Below, piece after piece: positions 35,383 to 43,965 of a DNA stretch of 64,000 nt; position 1 is the stretch's first letter, and each line of letters starts with the position of its first letter. Location of the stretch: contig JBQLZO010000028.1 of assembly GCA_052168315.1 (NCBI GenBank), positions 62,001-126,000 of the forward strand. Reading direction: 5' to 3'. The stretch comes from JBQLZO01 sp052168315 (GTDB lineage: Bacteria > Planctomycetota > Phycisphaerae > Phycisphaerales > UBA1924). The notes under the pieces were generated by a model. It saw only the letters and a program-made list of their open reading frames with translations, searched no databases and was not told the origin of the DNA. A program made the translations under genes and the position numbers.

Positions 35383-36993
35383 ATGACCACACCACACGAC
35401 TCATCCGTGACCGACGACTCGCACTCCGTGATCATCGATGGCGGCCCGCTGACGATCGAGCAGGTAGGGGCGGTAGCGCGGGGCGGCGCGACCGTGCGGC
35501 TCGGCCCACAGGCGCTGGAGCGGCTGGAGGCATCGAACCGGACACTCGGACAGGCGATCGCCGGCGGCGGTGCCATCTACGGGGTGAACACGGGGTTCGG
35601 TTCGCTCGCGCGGAAGCGGATCGCCGACGATGCGCTCCCGACGCTCCAGCGGAACCTGCTCCGCTCGCACGCGGCGGGCGTGGGCGCGCCGCTCCCGGTC
35701 GAGACCGTCCGGGCGATGATGCTGCTCCTGCTGGGCTCGCTGTGCCGAGGGCGCTCGGGCGTGCGTCCGGTGGTGGCCCAGGCGATCGCGGGGCTGCTCA
35801 ACGCAAACCTCACGCCGATCGTGCCCGAGTCCGGATCGGTCGGCGCCTCGGGCGACCTCGCCCCGCTCGCGCACGCGTGCCTGGCCCTGCTGGGCGAGGG
35901 CGCGGTGGTGACGAAGGGCGGGCGGCACCGCCCCGCATCGGATGCGCTGCGCGAGGCGGGGATCACGCCGATCGAACTGCACGCGAAGGAGGGGCTGGCG
36001 CTGATCAACGGCACGCACCTGATGGCCGCCCAGGGCGCGCTGCTCATGGAGGATGCCGATCGGGTGCTCGACGCGGCGACGCTCGGCACGGCGATGTCCA
36101 TCGACGCCTGCCGGGCGACGGATTCGTTCCTCGATGAGCGGGTGTACCACGCGCGGAACCAGCAGGGCCCGGCGCTGATCGCGTGGCGGCTGCGGCAGAT
36201 GCTCCGCGGCTCGACCATCGTCACCTCCCACCGCGTCGACGACCCGCGCGTGCAGGATCCGTACTCGCTCCGCTGCTCGCCGTATGTGCTCGGCGCGGCG
36301 ATGGACATGCTCAACCATGTCCGGGGGATCATCGACGACGAGCTCGGCGCTGTGACCGACAACCCGCTGGTCTTCGCGCCCGAGCACGCCGGGGAGCAGC
36401 GAACCTCCGATCCCCGCGACGATGGCGACCGGCCGCCGCTGATCGTCTCGGCGGGCAACTTCCACGGCATGCCCATCGCCCTCCCGCTGGACACGGTCCC
36501 GATCGCGCTGGCGCACATCGCGGGCATCGCCGAGCGCCGCGTGTTCTTCATGCTCGCCGCATCGGATCCCGAGGCGCACCTGCACGCGCACCTCTCGCCC
36601 AACCCGGGGCTGCAGTCGGGGCTGATGATCACGCAGTACACCGCCGCGGCGCTCTGCAACGAACTGATCACCCTCTCGACGCCCGCCTCGGTGTCGAACA
36701 TCACCACCTGCGCGGGCATGGAGGACTACAACTCGTTCGGCCCGCGGGCCGCGGCCAAGGCGCGGCGGGCGCTGGAACTCGCCCGCCAGGTCGTCGCCAT
36801 CGAGCTGCTCTGCGCCGCCGAGGCGATCGAGTACCACCGGCCGCTCCGGTCCGGCGACCTGGTCGAACGCGGGCACGCCGCGATCCGAGAGGCCGTGCCC
36901 GACCTGACCGAAGACCGCTCGCCGACGCCCGACATCGAGGCGATCGTCCGGCTGATCGAAGCGGGGGCGTTCGCGCTCAACCACGCCGGCTGA
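35383..36993 (+). CDS. hutH: Histidine ammonia-lyase
   Basis: Deaminates L-histidine to urocanate without an external cofactor. It has 536 residues, the normal length plus a short N-terminal extension. The MIO prosthetic group forms from A155-S156-G157 in GSVGASGDLAPLAH. YGVNTGFGSLAR carries the catalytic Tyr (about Y66), and later NQQGPALIAWRL and SAGNFHGMPIAL match the family. ATG 35383 is chosen over an upstream ATG at 35308. It is solitary: no hutU, hutI or hutG lies nearby. Tyr and Phe lyases share the fold, but the overall match favours HutH. Confidence 0.92.
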   Translation: MTTPHDSSVTDDSHSVIIDGGPLTIEQVGAVARGGATVRLGPQALERLEASNRTLGQAIAGGGAIYGVNTGFGSLARKRIADDALPTLQRNLLRSHAAGVGAPLPVETVRAMMLLLLGSLCRGRSGVRPVVAQAIAGLLNANLTPIVPESGSVGASGDLAPLAHACLALLGEGAVVTKGGRHRPASDALREAGITPIELHAKEGLALINGTHLMAAQGALLMEDADRVLDAATLGTAMSIDACRATDSFLDERVYHARNQQGPALIAWRLRQMLRGSTIVTSHRVDDPRVQDPYSLRCSPYVLGAAMDMLNHVRGIIDDELGAVTDNPLVFAPEHAGEQRTSDPRDDGDRPPLIVSAGNFHGMPIALPLDTVPIALAHIAGIAERRVFFMLAASDPEAHLHAHLSPNPGLQSGLMITQYTAAALCNELITLSTPASVSNITTCAGMEDYNSFGPRAAAKARRALELARQVVAIELLCAAEAIEYHRPLRSGDLVERGHAAIREAVPDLTEDRSPTPDIEAIVRLIEAGAFALNHAG

Positions 36994-37015
36994 CCCACCG
37001 CGCGGTGCGCCGGGC

Positions 37016-37837
37016 TCAGCCGATCTCGAGAGCGACCCGACCCGGTTTCCCGCCCTCGGAGCGCCGGATGAACAGCGTGCCGCCGTTGTGCCCGTCGTGC
37101 CGCCCCTCGATGCAGTCCATGGCGAGGCTCGCGACCTCCTCGGGTCTCAGGCAGGCATCGGCGGGCAGGGCGTGCTCATCGAACAACGACCGGAGCATCG
37201 CCGTCTCGACCGCGCCCGGCGCGATCGCGAATCCCCGGATGCGATGCGCAGCGCCCTCGTTGGCGACCGATCGGGCCGCCAGGTTCACCCCCGCCTTCGA
37301 CGCCGCGTACGCGAAGAAACCGGGGAACGGGTCGCGGGTGCCCATCGTCGAGATGTTGATGACCACCGATCCCCCCGCCGGTGAGTTCGGGAGCTTCGCG
37401 CCCGCGGCGAGCGCTGTCCACGCGGCGCGGATCGCCAGCAATGGGGCACGCAGATTGACCGCGAGGCAGGAGTCGATCGCTTCGTTTGAAGTGTCGGGTA
37501 TGGGGAGCAGTGGGGCGATGCCCGCGTTGTTGATCAACGCATCCAGGCGACCAAACCGTTCCAGGCAGGCGTCGACCATGCGCTGTGGGGCCGCGGGATC
37601 GCCCATGTCCGCGGGGTGGATGAGGATCCCGCCCGCGCGACCGCCCCGCGCCCCTTCCGAACGAACCGGCGTCTGACTCTCTATTTCGCCGCCCAGGGAT
37701 TCGAGCCGGGATCGGTCTCGGGCGACCAGCGCGAGCCCCCAGCCGCGCTGCGCGAGGGCGTGCGCGATGCCCCTGCCGATCCCGGCCGAGGCGCCCGTGA
37801 TCAGCGCGACGGGGTGTTCATGGGGGTGTACGGTCAT
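37016..37837 (-). CDS. Short-chain dehydrogenase/reductase (SDR) family protein
   Basis: NAD(P)-dependent oxidoreductase, 273 residues, substrate unknown. Motifs are ALITGASAGIGRGIAHAL, NNAGIAPLLP, INISTMG (catalytic Ser) and YAASKAGVNLAA (YxxxK). The final third (APGAVETAMLRSL) is typical for classical SDRs. The start chosen is ATG 37835-37837; an upstream ATG at 37888 adds 17 residues of weak character. It converges on hutH with 22 bases between stops and is divergent from the solute-binding protein gene. Confidence 0.9.
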   Translation of the reverse strand: MTVHPHEHPVALITGASAGIGRGIAHALAQRGWGLALVARDRSRLESLGGEIESQTPVRSEGARGGRAGGILIHPADMGDPAAPQRMVDACLERFGRLDALINNAGIAPLLPIPDTSNEAIDSCLAVNLRAPLLAIRAAWTALAAGAKLPNSPAGGSVVINISTMGTRDPFPGFFAYAASKAGVNLAARSVANEGAAHRIRGFAIAPGAVETAMLRSLFDEHALPADACLRPEEVASLAMDCIEGRHDGHNGGTLFIRRSEGGKPGRVALEIG

Positions 37838-37934
37838 GCGGTCGCTCCGGCGGGCGGCTGATGGCGGGAGGGAGATGCCGATTCGCACGCGCCAGGGGAT
37901 TCCTCCACGGCGGCGGTGCGGCAGGCACTACGCT

Positions 37935-39497
37935 ATGCCCATGCGTGCGAGCCAGATCATCATTCTCGTGGCGCTGGCCCTGGTGCTGGGGATCCCGTGG
38001 CTGGTCCGCCCCCCTTCCGCGGAGATCCCGCCGGGCGCGCGCACGCTCATCGTGCTCACCCCGCACAACGACCAGATCCGTTCGGAGTTCGCCCGGGCCT
38101 TCCGCGCGTGGCACGAGCGGGAATACGGCGAGCCCGTCGTGATCGACTGGCGCACGCCCGGGGGCACGAGCGTCATCCGCAGGCAGCTGGAGTCGGAGTT
38201 CCGCGCAGCGCTCGAGCAGGGGCGGATCGCCCCGGACGAGCCAACCCCGCCCGGGACGATGTCGGCCGATCTGTTCTTCGGCGGCGGGTCGTACGACCAC
38301 ACGCAGGTCAAGAACGGCGTGTCGTTCGTTCCCGAGGGCGCCGACGAGGCAATCTCGGTGACGATGAGCGAGCCGATCGGGCTCAGCGAAGACGAGCTCC
38401 GGGCGGTCTACGGCGATGAGAACCTCATCGGTGCGGCGGTGGTCTACGACCCCGAGCAGCACTGGCTCGGCACGGCGCTGTCGGGGTTCGGGATCGTGTA
38501 CAACCGCGATGTGCTCGATTCCCTCGGGCTGTCGGACCCGTCATCATGGAACGACCTGACGGCCCCGGAGTACTCCGGCTGGCTCGCGCTGGCCGACCCG
38601 AGGCACTCCGGCTCGGTCGAGACCACCTACGACTCGATCCTGAACAACTTCGGCTGGGATGAGGGCTGGCGAATCCTCAGGGCGATGAGCGCGAACGCGC
38701 GGTACTTCGCCAACTCGGCAACGAAGCCGCCCATCGATGTGGCCCGCGGCGAGGCGGCCGCGGGCGTGGCGATCGACTTCTACGGGCGCTTCCAGGCCCA
38801 GGCGATGATGCGCGAGGGCGAGACGCCCGAGACGGCGCGGGTGGGGTATGTCGATCCGCCCGGCGTGACCTTCATCGACCCGGACCCGGTCACGCTGCTC
38901 CGCGGCGCGCCGCACCCGGAGCTGGCCAGGAGGTTCATTCGGTTCGTGCTCAGCGTGGAGGGGCAGGCGCTGTGGCAGCTTCCGGCGCGCGAGGGGCTCG
39001 CCGAGGAGGTTCCGGGCGATGGGCTGGGCCCGCTCCAGCACGAGCTGCGCCGGATGCCCGTGCACCGGGCGTTCTACGAGCCCCCGCTGTTCGATCGGTT
39101 GATCGACCGCGTGGATCCGTACCAGACCGCATCCACCGTGGGGTACAAGGGGTGGCGGTCGGCGATCAAGCCGATGATGTCATCGTTCGGGATCGATTCC
39201 CACGAGCGGCTCGTCGTCGCATGGCGGGCCCTGCATTCGGAGGCGGGGCGGGCGCTGCGTCCGGAGCGCCGCGCGGAGCTGATGGACCGCCTGTTCGCGA
39301 TGCCCACGCACACCATGCTCGATGGAACCACGCTACCGTTCGACGAGCAGAACTACCGCGCGATCCGCGGCGACTGGCGGGAACGCGAGCGCATCGGACG
39401 CATGGGCGAGACGCTGATCGAGTACCAGCATTTTTTCCGCGATCTCTACGACGGGATCGTGGAAGAGGTCCGCAACCCCGGAGCCGCCTCCCTATGA
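37935..39497 (+). CDS. ABC-type iron(III)-like solute-binding protein, membrane-anchored
   Basis: Binding protein of the AfuA/FbpA (extracellular solute-binding family 1) type, 520 residues. A single hydrophobic N-terminal segment (QIIILVALALVLGIPWLV) serves as signal or anchor. The domain then starts RTLIVLTPHNDQIRSEF. LGTALSGFGIVYNRDVLDSL, VDPPGVTFIDPDPVTLLRGA and RFIRFVLSVEGQALWQL are typical of this binding-protein group. The C-terminal 130 residues are an extra helical region. No permease or ATPase gene adjoins. Instead its stop overlaps the pyruvate kinase start (ATGA), an unusual pairing. Ligand is unknown. Confidence 0.85.
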   Translation: MPMRASQIIILVALALVLGIPWLVRPPSAEIPPGARTLIVLTPHNDQIRSEFARAFRAWHEREYGEPVVIDWRTPGGTSVIRRQLESEFRAALEQGRIAPDEPTPPGTMSADLFFGGGSYDHTQVKNGVSFVPEGADEAISVTMSEPIGLSEDELRAVYGDENLIGAAVVYDPEQHWLGTALSGFGIVYNRDVLDSLGLSDPSSWNDLTAPEYSGWLALADPRHSGSVETTYDSILNNFGWDEGWRILRAMSANARYFANSATKPPIDVARGEAAAGVAIDFYGRFQAQAMMREGETPETARVGYVDPPGVTFIDPDPVTLLRGAPHPELARRFIRFVLSVEGQALWQLPAREGLAEEVPGDGLGPLQHELRRMPVHRAFYEPPLFDRLIDRVDPYQTASTVGYKGWRSAIKPMMSSFGIDSHERLVVAWRALHSEAGRALRPERRAELMDRLFAMPTHTMLDGTTLPFDEQNYRAIRGDWRERERIGRMGETLIEYQHFFRDLYDGIVEEVRNPGAASL

Positions 39498-41137
39498 CCA
39501 CCACGGGCAAGACGACCGGCACGGAACCGGGCGGCGCCGCGCCCCCGAAGCGCGACACCGTGCGCGATCTGCAGGACCTGCCGTCGATGGTCGACGACCC
39601 GCTCGAGAACACGATCGGCGAGACGCTGCACGCGCCGGAGCAGCCGCAGTTCACGAAGATCCTGTGCACCCTCGGCCCATCCACCGATGACGAAAAGGTG
39701 CTCGGCAAAATGGTCGCGGCCGGGGCCACGCTGTTCCGGCTCAATTTCTCGCACGGCACCTTCGAGGAGCACAAGCGCCGGGTCGACCTCGTCCGCTCGG
39801 TCGCCCGCAAGCTCAAGACCCCGCTGACGATCCTCGGCGACATGCCGGGCCCCAAGATCCGCGTCGGCATGGTCGAGAAGCCAGGCATCCTGCTTGAGAC
39901 CGGGCAGGATGTGCTGATCGATCCCACCCTCGAGGTCTCGGTCGACGGATCCGTTCCGCGCCTCTCGGCGACCTACCCGCAGATCAGCGAGGAGGTCGAT
40001 CCGGGGCACCGCGTGCTGATCAACGACGGGCAGATCCGCATGCTCGCGGTGGGGAGAGAGGGCGGCGCGCTGCGGTGCCGTGTGACGGTCGGCGGCCTCG
40101 TGACCTCGAAGAAGGGGATCAACCTCCCCGACTCCACGCTGTCCGTGCCCGCGGTGACCGAGTTCGACTGGGAGTGCGCCCTCTGGGCGATCGAGCACGA
40201 GCTGGACTTCCTCGGCGTGTCGTTCGTCCGGCGCGGCGAGGACATCCTGCGGCTGCACGCCCGCATGCGCCAGGTCGTGGACTTCGACAAGGTCGGCACC
40301 GGGCTCAACGCGGGCGACTCGGACCCGATGATCCCGCTCGTGGCCAAGATCGAGACGCCGCAGGCGGTCGCCGACATCGAGTCGATCGTCGAGGAGGCCG
40401 ACGCGATCATGGTCGCGCGTGGCGACCTCGGCGTCGAGATGGACCTGGCGACCCTCCCGGTCATCCAGAAGCGGCTGGTCCGCACGGCCCACGCCCACGG
40501 CAAGCCGTGCATCGTCGCGACGCAGATGCTCGAGTCGATGATCACCAACGCCACCGCCACGCGCGCCGAGGTGTCCGATGTCGCCAACGCGATCCTCGAT
40601 GGCGCCGACGCGGTGATGCTCTCCGGCGAGACCGCGGTGGGCAAGTACCCCGTGCTCGCGGTGGAGACGATGCGCCGCGTCGCGCTGGCCACGGAGTCGG
40701 CCCTCCGCGAGGCGGAACTGGACGCGGCACCGCCGGAGCGGCTGCGGGCCAAGCGGGAACTCATCCCCGCATTGGCCCACGGCGCGTGGCACATGGCCCG
40801 GGATGTGGGCGCCAGGCTCATCGTCGTATGGTCGCAGCACGGCGGCGCCGCCCGATTCCTGTCGCGCAACGCGTTCAACATCCCGATCATCGCGTTCAGC
40901 TCGGATCGGAGGGCCGTGCGGAGAATGAACATCCTCTACGCGACCTTCCCGGTCTACATGGACCATGTCCCCCAGCACCGCTCGGACTTCGCCCGGTTCG
41001 TCGACCAGTTCGCCCTGGCCAAGGGCTGGGTCCGAAAGGGCGAGCCGCTGCTGCTGCTGGGCGGGAAGCCGCTGGACAACGCGGCGTCCGTCAACACCGT
41101 CGCGATCCGGTACGCGGGCGATCTCGCGGCTTCCTGA
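39494..41137 (+). CDS. pyk: Pyruvate kinase
   Basis: Transfers phosphate from phosphoenolpyruvate to ADP, the last step of glycolysis. It has 547 residues. After a polar N-terminal extension of about 50 residues come TKILCTLGPSTDDEKVLGKM, RLNFSHGTFEEH (substrate/K+ region), DMPGPKIRVG, DADAIMVARGDLGVEM-type active-site sequence (EADAIMVARGDLGVEM) and GADAVMLSGETAVGKYPV. The C-terminal domain is about 140 residues. ATG 39494 overlaps the preceding stop, and cinA follows after 16 bases, so the three genes may form one transcript. No allosteric site can be judged from sequence. Confidence 0.95.
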   Translation: MTTTGKTTGTEPGGAAPPKRDTVRDLQDLPSMVDDPLENTIGETLHAPEQPQFTKILCTLGPSTDDEKVLGKMVAAGATLFRLNFSHGTFEEHKRRVDLVRSVARKLKTPLTILGDMPGPKIRVGMVEKPGILLETGQDVLIDPTLEVSVDGSVPRLSATYPQISEEVDPGHRVLINDGQIRMLAVGREGGALRCRVTVGGLVTSKKGINLPDSTLSVPAVTEFDWECALWAIEHELDFLGVSFVRRGEDILRLHARMRQVVDFDKVGTGLNAGDSDPMIPLVAKIETPQAVADIESIVEEADAIMVARGDLGVEMDLATLPVIQKRLVRTAHAHGKPCIVATQMLESMITNATATRAEVSDVANAILDGADAVMLSGETAVGKYPVLAVETMRRVALATESALREAELDAAPPERLRAKRELIPALAHGAWHMARDVGARLIVVWSQHGGAARFLSRNAFNIPIIAFSSDRRAVRRMNILYATFPVYMDHVPQHRSDFARFVDQFALAKGWVRKGEPLLLLGGKPLDNAASVNTVAIRYAGDLAAS

Positions 41138-41153
41138 GGAGATCGACCGCGGC

Positions 41154-42593
41154 ATGCAAGTGCTCCCCAAGGAGTTCGGCTCCCCACGGTTCCATCGGAA
41201 CGCGGCCATCCTGTCGATCGGCGACGAGCTGGTGCTCGGGCAGACCCTGGACACGAACTCCCGCTGGCTCTCCGAGCAGCTGGTCGAGCTGGGGGTGCGC
41301 CCGGCCGCGCACATGACGGTCGAGGATTCTCTGGACGCGATCATCGAGGCGATCGAGTCGCTCGCGTACGACCACGACCTCATCCTCGTGACCGGCGGGC
41401 TCGGTCCCACCCTCGACGATCTGACGCGCGAGTCCCTCGGCGAGGTGCTCGACCGCCCGCTCGTGATCGACGAGGGTGCGCAGCGCGCGCTCGAGGCGTG
41501 GAGCGCGGCCCGCGGGCGCGAACTCAATGAATTGAACCGGCGGCAGGCGATGCGCCCATCCTCGGCGATCACCATCCCCAATCCCAATGGCACCGCGCCG
41601 GGGATCGCCGCGGTCATCGCTCCCGATCCGGAACTCGATCGCGAGGGGCACACCCTGATCGTGTGCCTGCCCGGGCCGCCGCGCGAGAACCAGCCCATGT
41701 TCCGCGACGCGGTGGTCCCGATGCTCCGTCCGCAGTCCGGGGATGTGATCCGTACGCGATTGCTGCGACACTTCGGGATCCCGGAGTCCGTTGCCGCAGA
41801 GCGACTCGGCGCGATGATGCGGCGCGACGCGAACCCCACCGTCGGCACGACGGCGTCCGGCGGCATCGTCAGCGTCAGGATCCGGTACGAGGGAAATGCC
41901 GGCAACGCGGAGATCGAACTCGACAACGCGGCGAAGCGCGTGCATGATCTGTTATCGCCGCACGGCTTCGGGCATCCGCCCGCCGATCGCCGCGTCGGCG
42001 CAGGCGAGCATGCTTCGCTCGCGGAGGTGACGCTCCGACACCTCCGCGAGCGAAGCGAATCGCTCGTCGTCGCCGAGTCATGCACCGGCGGGCTGCTGGG
42101 GGCCATGATCACCGGCGTGCCCGGTTCCTCCGATTCGTTCCTCGGCGGATGGCAGACCTATTCGAACGCGATGAAGAAGTCGCAGCTCGGCGTGCCGGGG
42201 GCGCTGATCGACGATCCATCGTCGCCCGGCTTCCGCGGCGCGGTCTCGCGCGAGACCGCGATCGCGATGGCGGTGGGGGCCCTGGAAGCCTCGGCGCGGG
42301 CCGGCGCCGGCGACGGGGGCGCGCACCACGCATTGGCGATCACCGGTGTCGCCGGGCCCGATGGCGGCACGCCCGACAAGCCCGTGGGCACGGTCTGGAT
42401 CGCCCGGGCGTCGCGGGATGCGTCCGCGGGCGGGCGCGCTGGCTCCGAGTCCGAGGCCCGCCGGTTCCTCATCGCGGGCGATCGCGAGGATGTGCGCGAA
42501 CGCTCGGCCATGACGGCGCTCGCGATGCTGCTGTTCCACCTGCGCGGCGATGCGGTGCCGATGCTCACATGGCAGGTCGCCGACTCGCCCTGA
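41154..42593 (+). CDS. cinA: CinA family protein (MoaB-like plus PncC nicotinamide deamidase domains)
   Basis: 479 residues, with the full CinA layout. The N-terminal MoaB-like half begins AILSIGDELVLGQTLDTNSRW and has LILVTGGLGPTLDDLTRESL (pyrophosphatase of ADP-ribose or NAD type). The C-terminal PncC domain has VVAESCTGGLLGAMI and WQTYSNAMKKSQLGV, and deamidates NMN to NaMN. It belongs to NAD recycling. ATG 41154 is the start, with GAGGAG a little further upstream. The linker between the halves (about residues 280-300) is encoded by a perfect 18-bp inverted repeat. It is 16 bases downstream of pyk. Confidence 0.93.
   Translation: MQVLPKEFGSPRFHRNAAILSIGDELVLGQTLDTNSRWLSEQLVELGVRPAAHMTVEDSLDAIIEAIESLAYDHDLILVTGGLGPTLDDLTRESLGEVLDRPLVIDEGAQRALEAWSAARGRELNELNRRQAMRPSSAITIPNPNGTAPGIAAVIAPDPELDREGHTLIVCLPGPPRENQPMFRDAVVPMLRPQSGDVIRTRLLRHFGIPESVAAERLGAMMRRDANPTVGTTASGGIVSVRIRYEGNAGNAEIELDNAAKRVHDLLSPHGFGHPPADRRVGAGEHASLAEVTLRHLRERSESLVVAESCTGGLLGAMITGVPGSSDSFLGGWQTYSNAMKKSQLGVPGALIDDPSSPGFRGAVSRETAIAMAVGALEASARAGAGDGGAHHALAITGVAGPDGGTPDKPVGTVWIARASRDASAGGRAGSESEARRFLIAGDREDVRERSAMTALAMLLFHLRGDAVPMLTWQVADSP
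42012..42056. repeat. Perfect 18-bp inverted repeat inside cinA
   Basis: The arm at 42012-42029 (GCTTCGCTCGCGGAGGTG) is the exact reverse complement of 42039-42056, with the 9-base loop ACGCTCCGA. It would fold into a very stable hairpin in mRNA or a cruciform in DNA. It falls in the linker between the two CinA domains, within the coding frame (EHASLAEVTLRHLRERSES). Confidence 0.85.
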
Positions 42594-42615
42594 GCCGCCG
42601 CCGGGCGTCGGCTTC

Positions 42616-42662
42616 CTGCGCGGACACCCCGCGCAGCAAACACCCCCGCGGCGGCGGGGGTG
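42616..42662. terminator. Two adjacent hairpins between convergent genes
   Basis: CTGCGCGG at 42616-42623 pairs with CCGCGCAG at 42629-42636. CACCCCCGC at 42641-42649 pairs with GCGGGGGTG at 42654-42662 around a four-base loop. Both are perfect stems, in the 135-base gap between the ends of cinA and the minus-strand exported protein. No U tract follows on either strand, so they may act as transcription barriers in both directions and not as classic intrinsic terminators. Confidence 0.5.
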
Positions 42663-42728
42663 CGCTCGAAGTTCGGGCTATCGAATTGCAACGCATGCCC
42701 GCCGGGGCGGGCACCGACCACCGATCGG

Positions 42729-43682
42729 TCACTCGCCGCTCGCGGTCAGCTTGGTCGTCACCGTCTGAGTCTGCTCGACGCTGACATCGCCGACCCCGAA
42801 GGTCATGGTCATCCGGAGCATGCTCTCCCGGGCCTGCAGCATCGACTTCTCGACATTCCAGCCGAGCCGCGTGTACCCGGAGTGATCGCCCAGGCTGATG
42901 GTCGGCGTGTTGGGCTCGGGGTTCACCGGGCGGCGCACGCTGATCGTCGGCGTGCCGACGACCGTGGCGATGCCTTCCTCGACCACCACGAACCGCCATG
43001 TGTTGCTGATGTCCAGCACGCCGGCAGCGCCGAGCGGCACGGTGTCGGTCGACTCCCACGAGCTGCCCTTCGAACGCGACTCATCGCGGGCGCCATCCGC
43101 ATCGAAGATCGGCTGAACGACCGCCACGAACTGCGATGGCGTGAACATGCCCGTCAGGTCGAGCTCGGGGGATGCCTCGCGGGCCGCGTTCACGAACGGC
43201 TCGAGCCCGGCGACCTTGCCCACGGCCCCGGTCGCGTCCACCTCGAAGGTGATCTGCTGGCGCGAGAGGATCTCGCCAAGCCCGGACCACGCCACGGCGA
43301 TGACGGCCGTGTCCTCGGGGAGCGGATGCTGGTACTGGCGGGTCTCATCGCCGGCGCGGTGAACCAGCTCCACGCTCGGCACGGTGGCCCGGACCCGCGC
43401 CTGCCCCTCCGGGCCGACCTCGAGCACCTCAAGCCGCAGCGAGGCCTTGCTGGTGATCCGCTCGGCCTGGCGCCGCGCCGATGCATCGGCACCCACGGTC
43501 TGGCTCACGACCGCGGACCATTCGGCGTCGTAGGACATCGCCTGGCCCACCCGCAGCGCGGGGCTGAAGGACATCCCCTCGTTCTCGGCGTCCTGGGCCA
43601 TGGCCACGCCGCCGAAGCCGCCGCCGATCAGCCCGCACGCCAGAACACCCGCCGTCACGCCCGAGAGAATCGTCCGTCGCAT
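42729..43682 (-). CDS. Exported protein of unknown function
   Basis: 317 residues with a clear signal peptide (MRRTILSGVTAGVLACGLIGGGFGGVAMAQ, split as MRRTILSGVTAGVLACG and the following Gly-rich stretch, cleavage after AMA). The mature part is beta-rich with alternating hydrophobic residues and no catalytic motif. It has GQAMSYDAEWS at the start and FGVGDVSVEQTQTVTTKL at the end, which resembles planctomycete proteins of the DUF6263 type. ATG 43680-43682 fits the signal peptide; longer starts run into unrelated sequence. Located in the periplasm or outer membrane by prediction. It is the downstream neighbour of the MEMO-domain gene, 283 bases away. Confidence 0.75.
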   Translation of the reverse strand: MRRTILSGVTAGVLACGLIGGGFGGVAMAQDAENEGMSFSPALRVGQAMSYDAEWSAVVSQTVGADASARRQAERITSKASLRLEVLEVGPEGQARVRATVPSVELVHRAGDETRQYQHPLPEDTAVIAVAWSGLGEILSRQQITFEVDATGAVGKVAGLEPFVNAAREASPELDLTGMFTPSQFVAVVQPIFDADGARDESRSKGSSWESTDTVPLGAAGVLDISNTWRFVVVEEGIATVVGTPTISVRRPVNPEPNTPTISLGDHSGYTRLGWNVEKSMLQARESMLRMTMTFGVGDVSVEQTQTVTTKLTASGE

Positions 43683-43965
43683 CGCGTACCTCGCTCCTGT
43701 TGCCCAGCCGGTGGGATGGTCGCGCCCAACTGCTGAGCGCCCGGCCGGAATGGTATTGATCTGGGAATCCTCGCCGCCCCGCACCCCACCCGAATCTACC
43801 GGATCCATCGCCCGCGGCTGCCCAACGAAGCCCGCCACGCCGATCACCCGCCGGTTGTCCGGCAAGAACGCGGGGGCGGGCCCGGATGTTCCCGCCCGGA
43901 ACCTGCCGGGGGACCCAAGGGCCTGTTTCCGGACACTCGTGCGCTCCGCCCGCCCCCGCCGGGGC

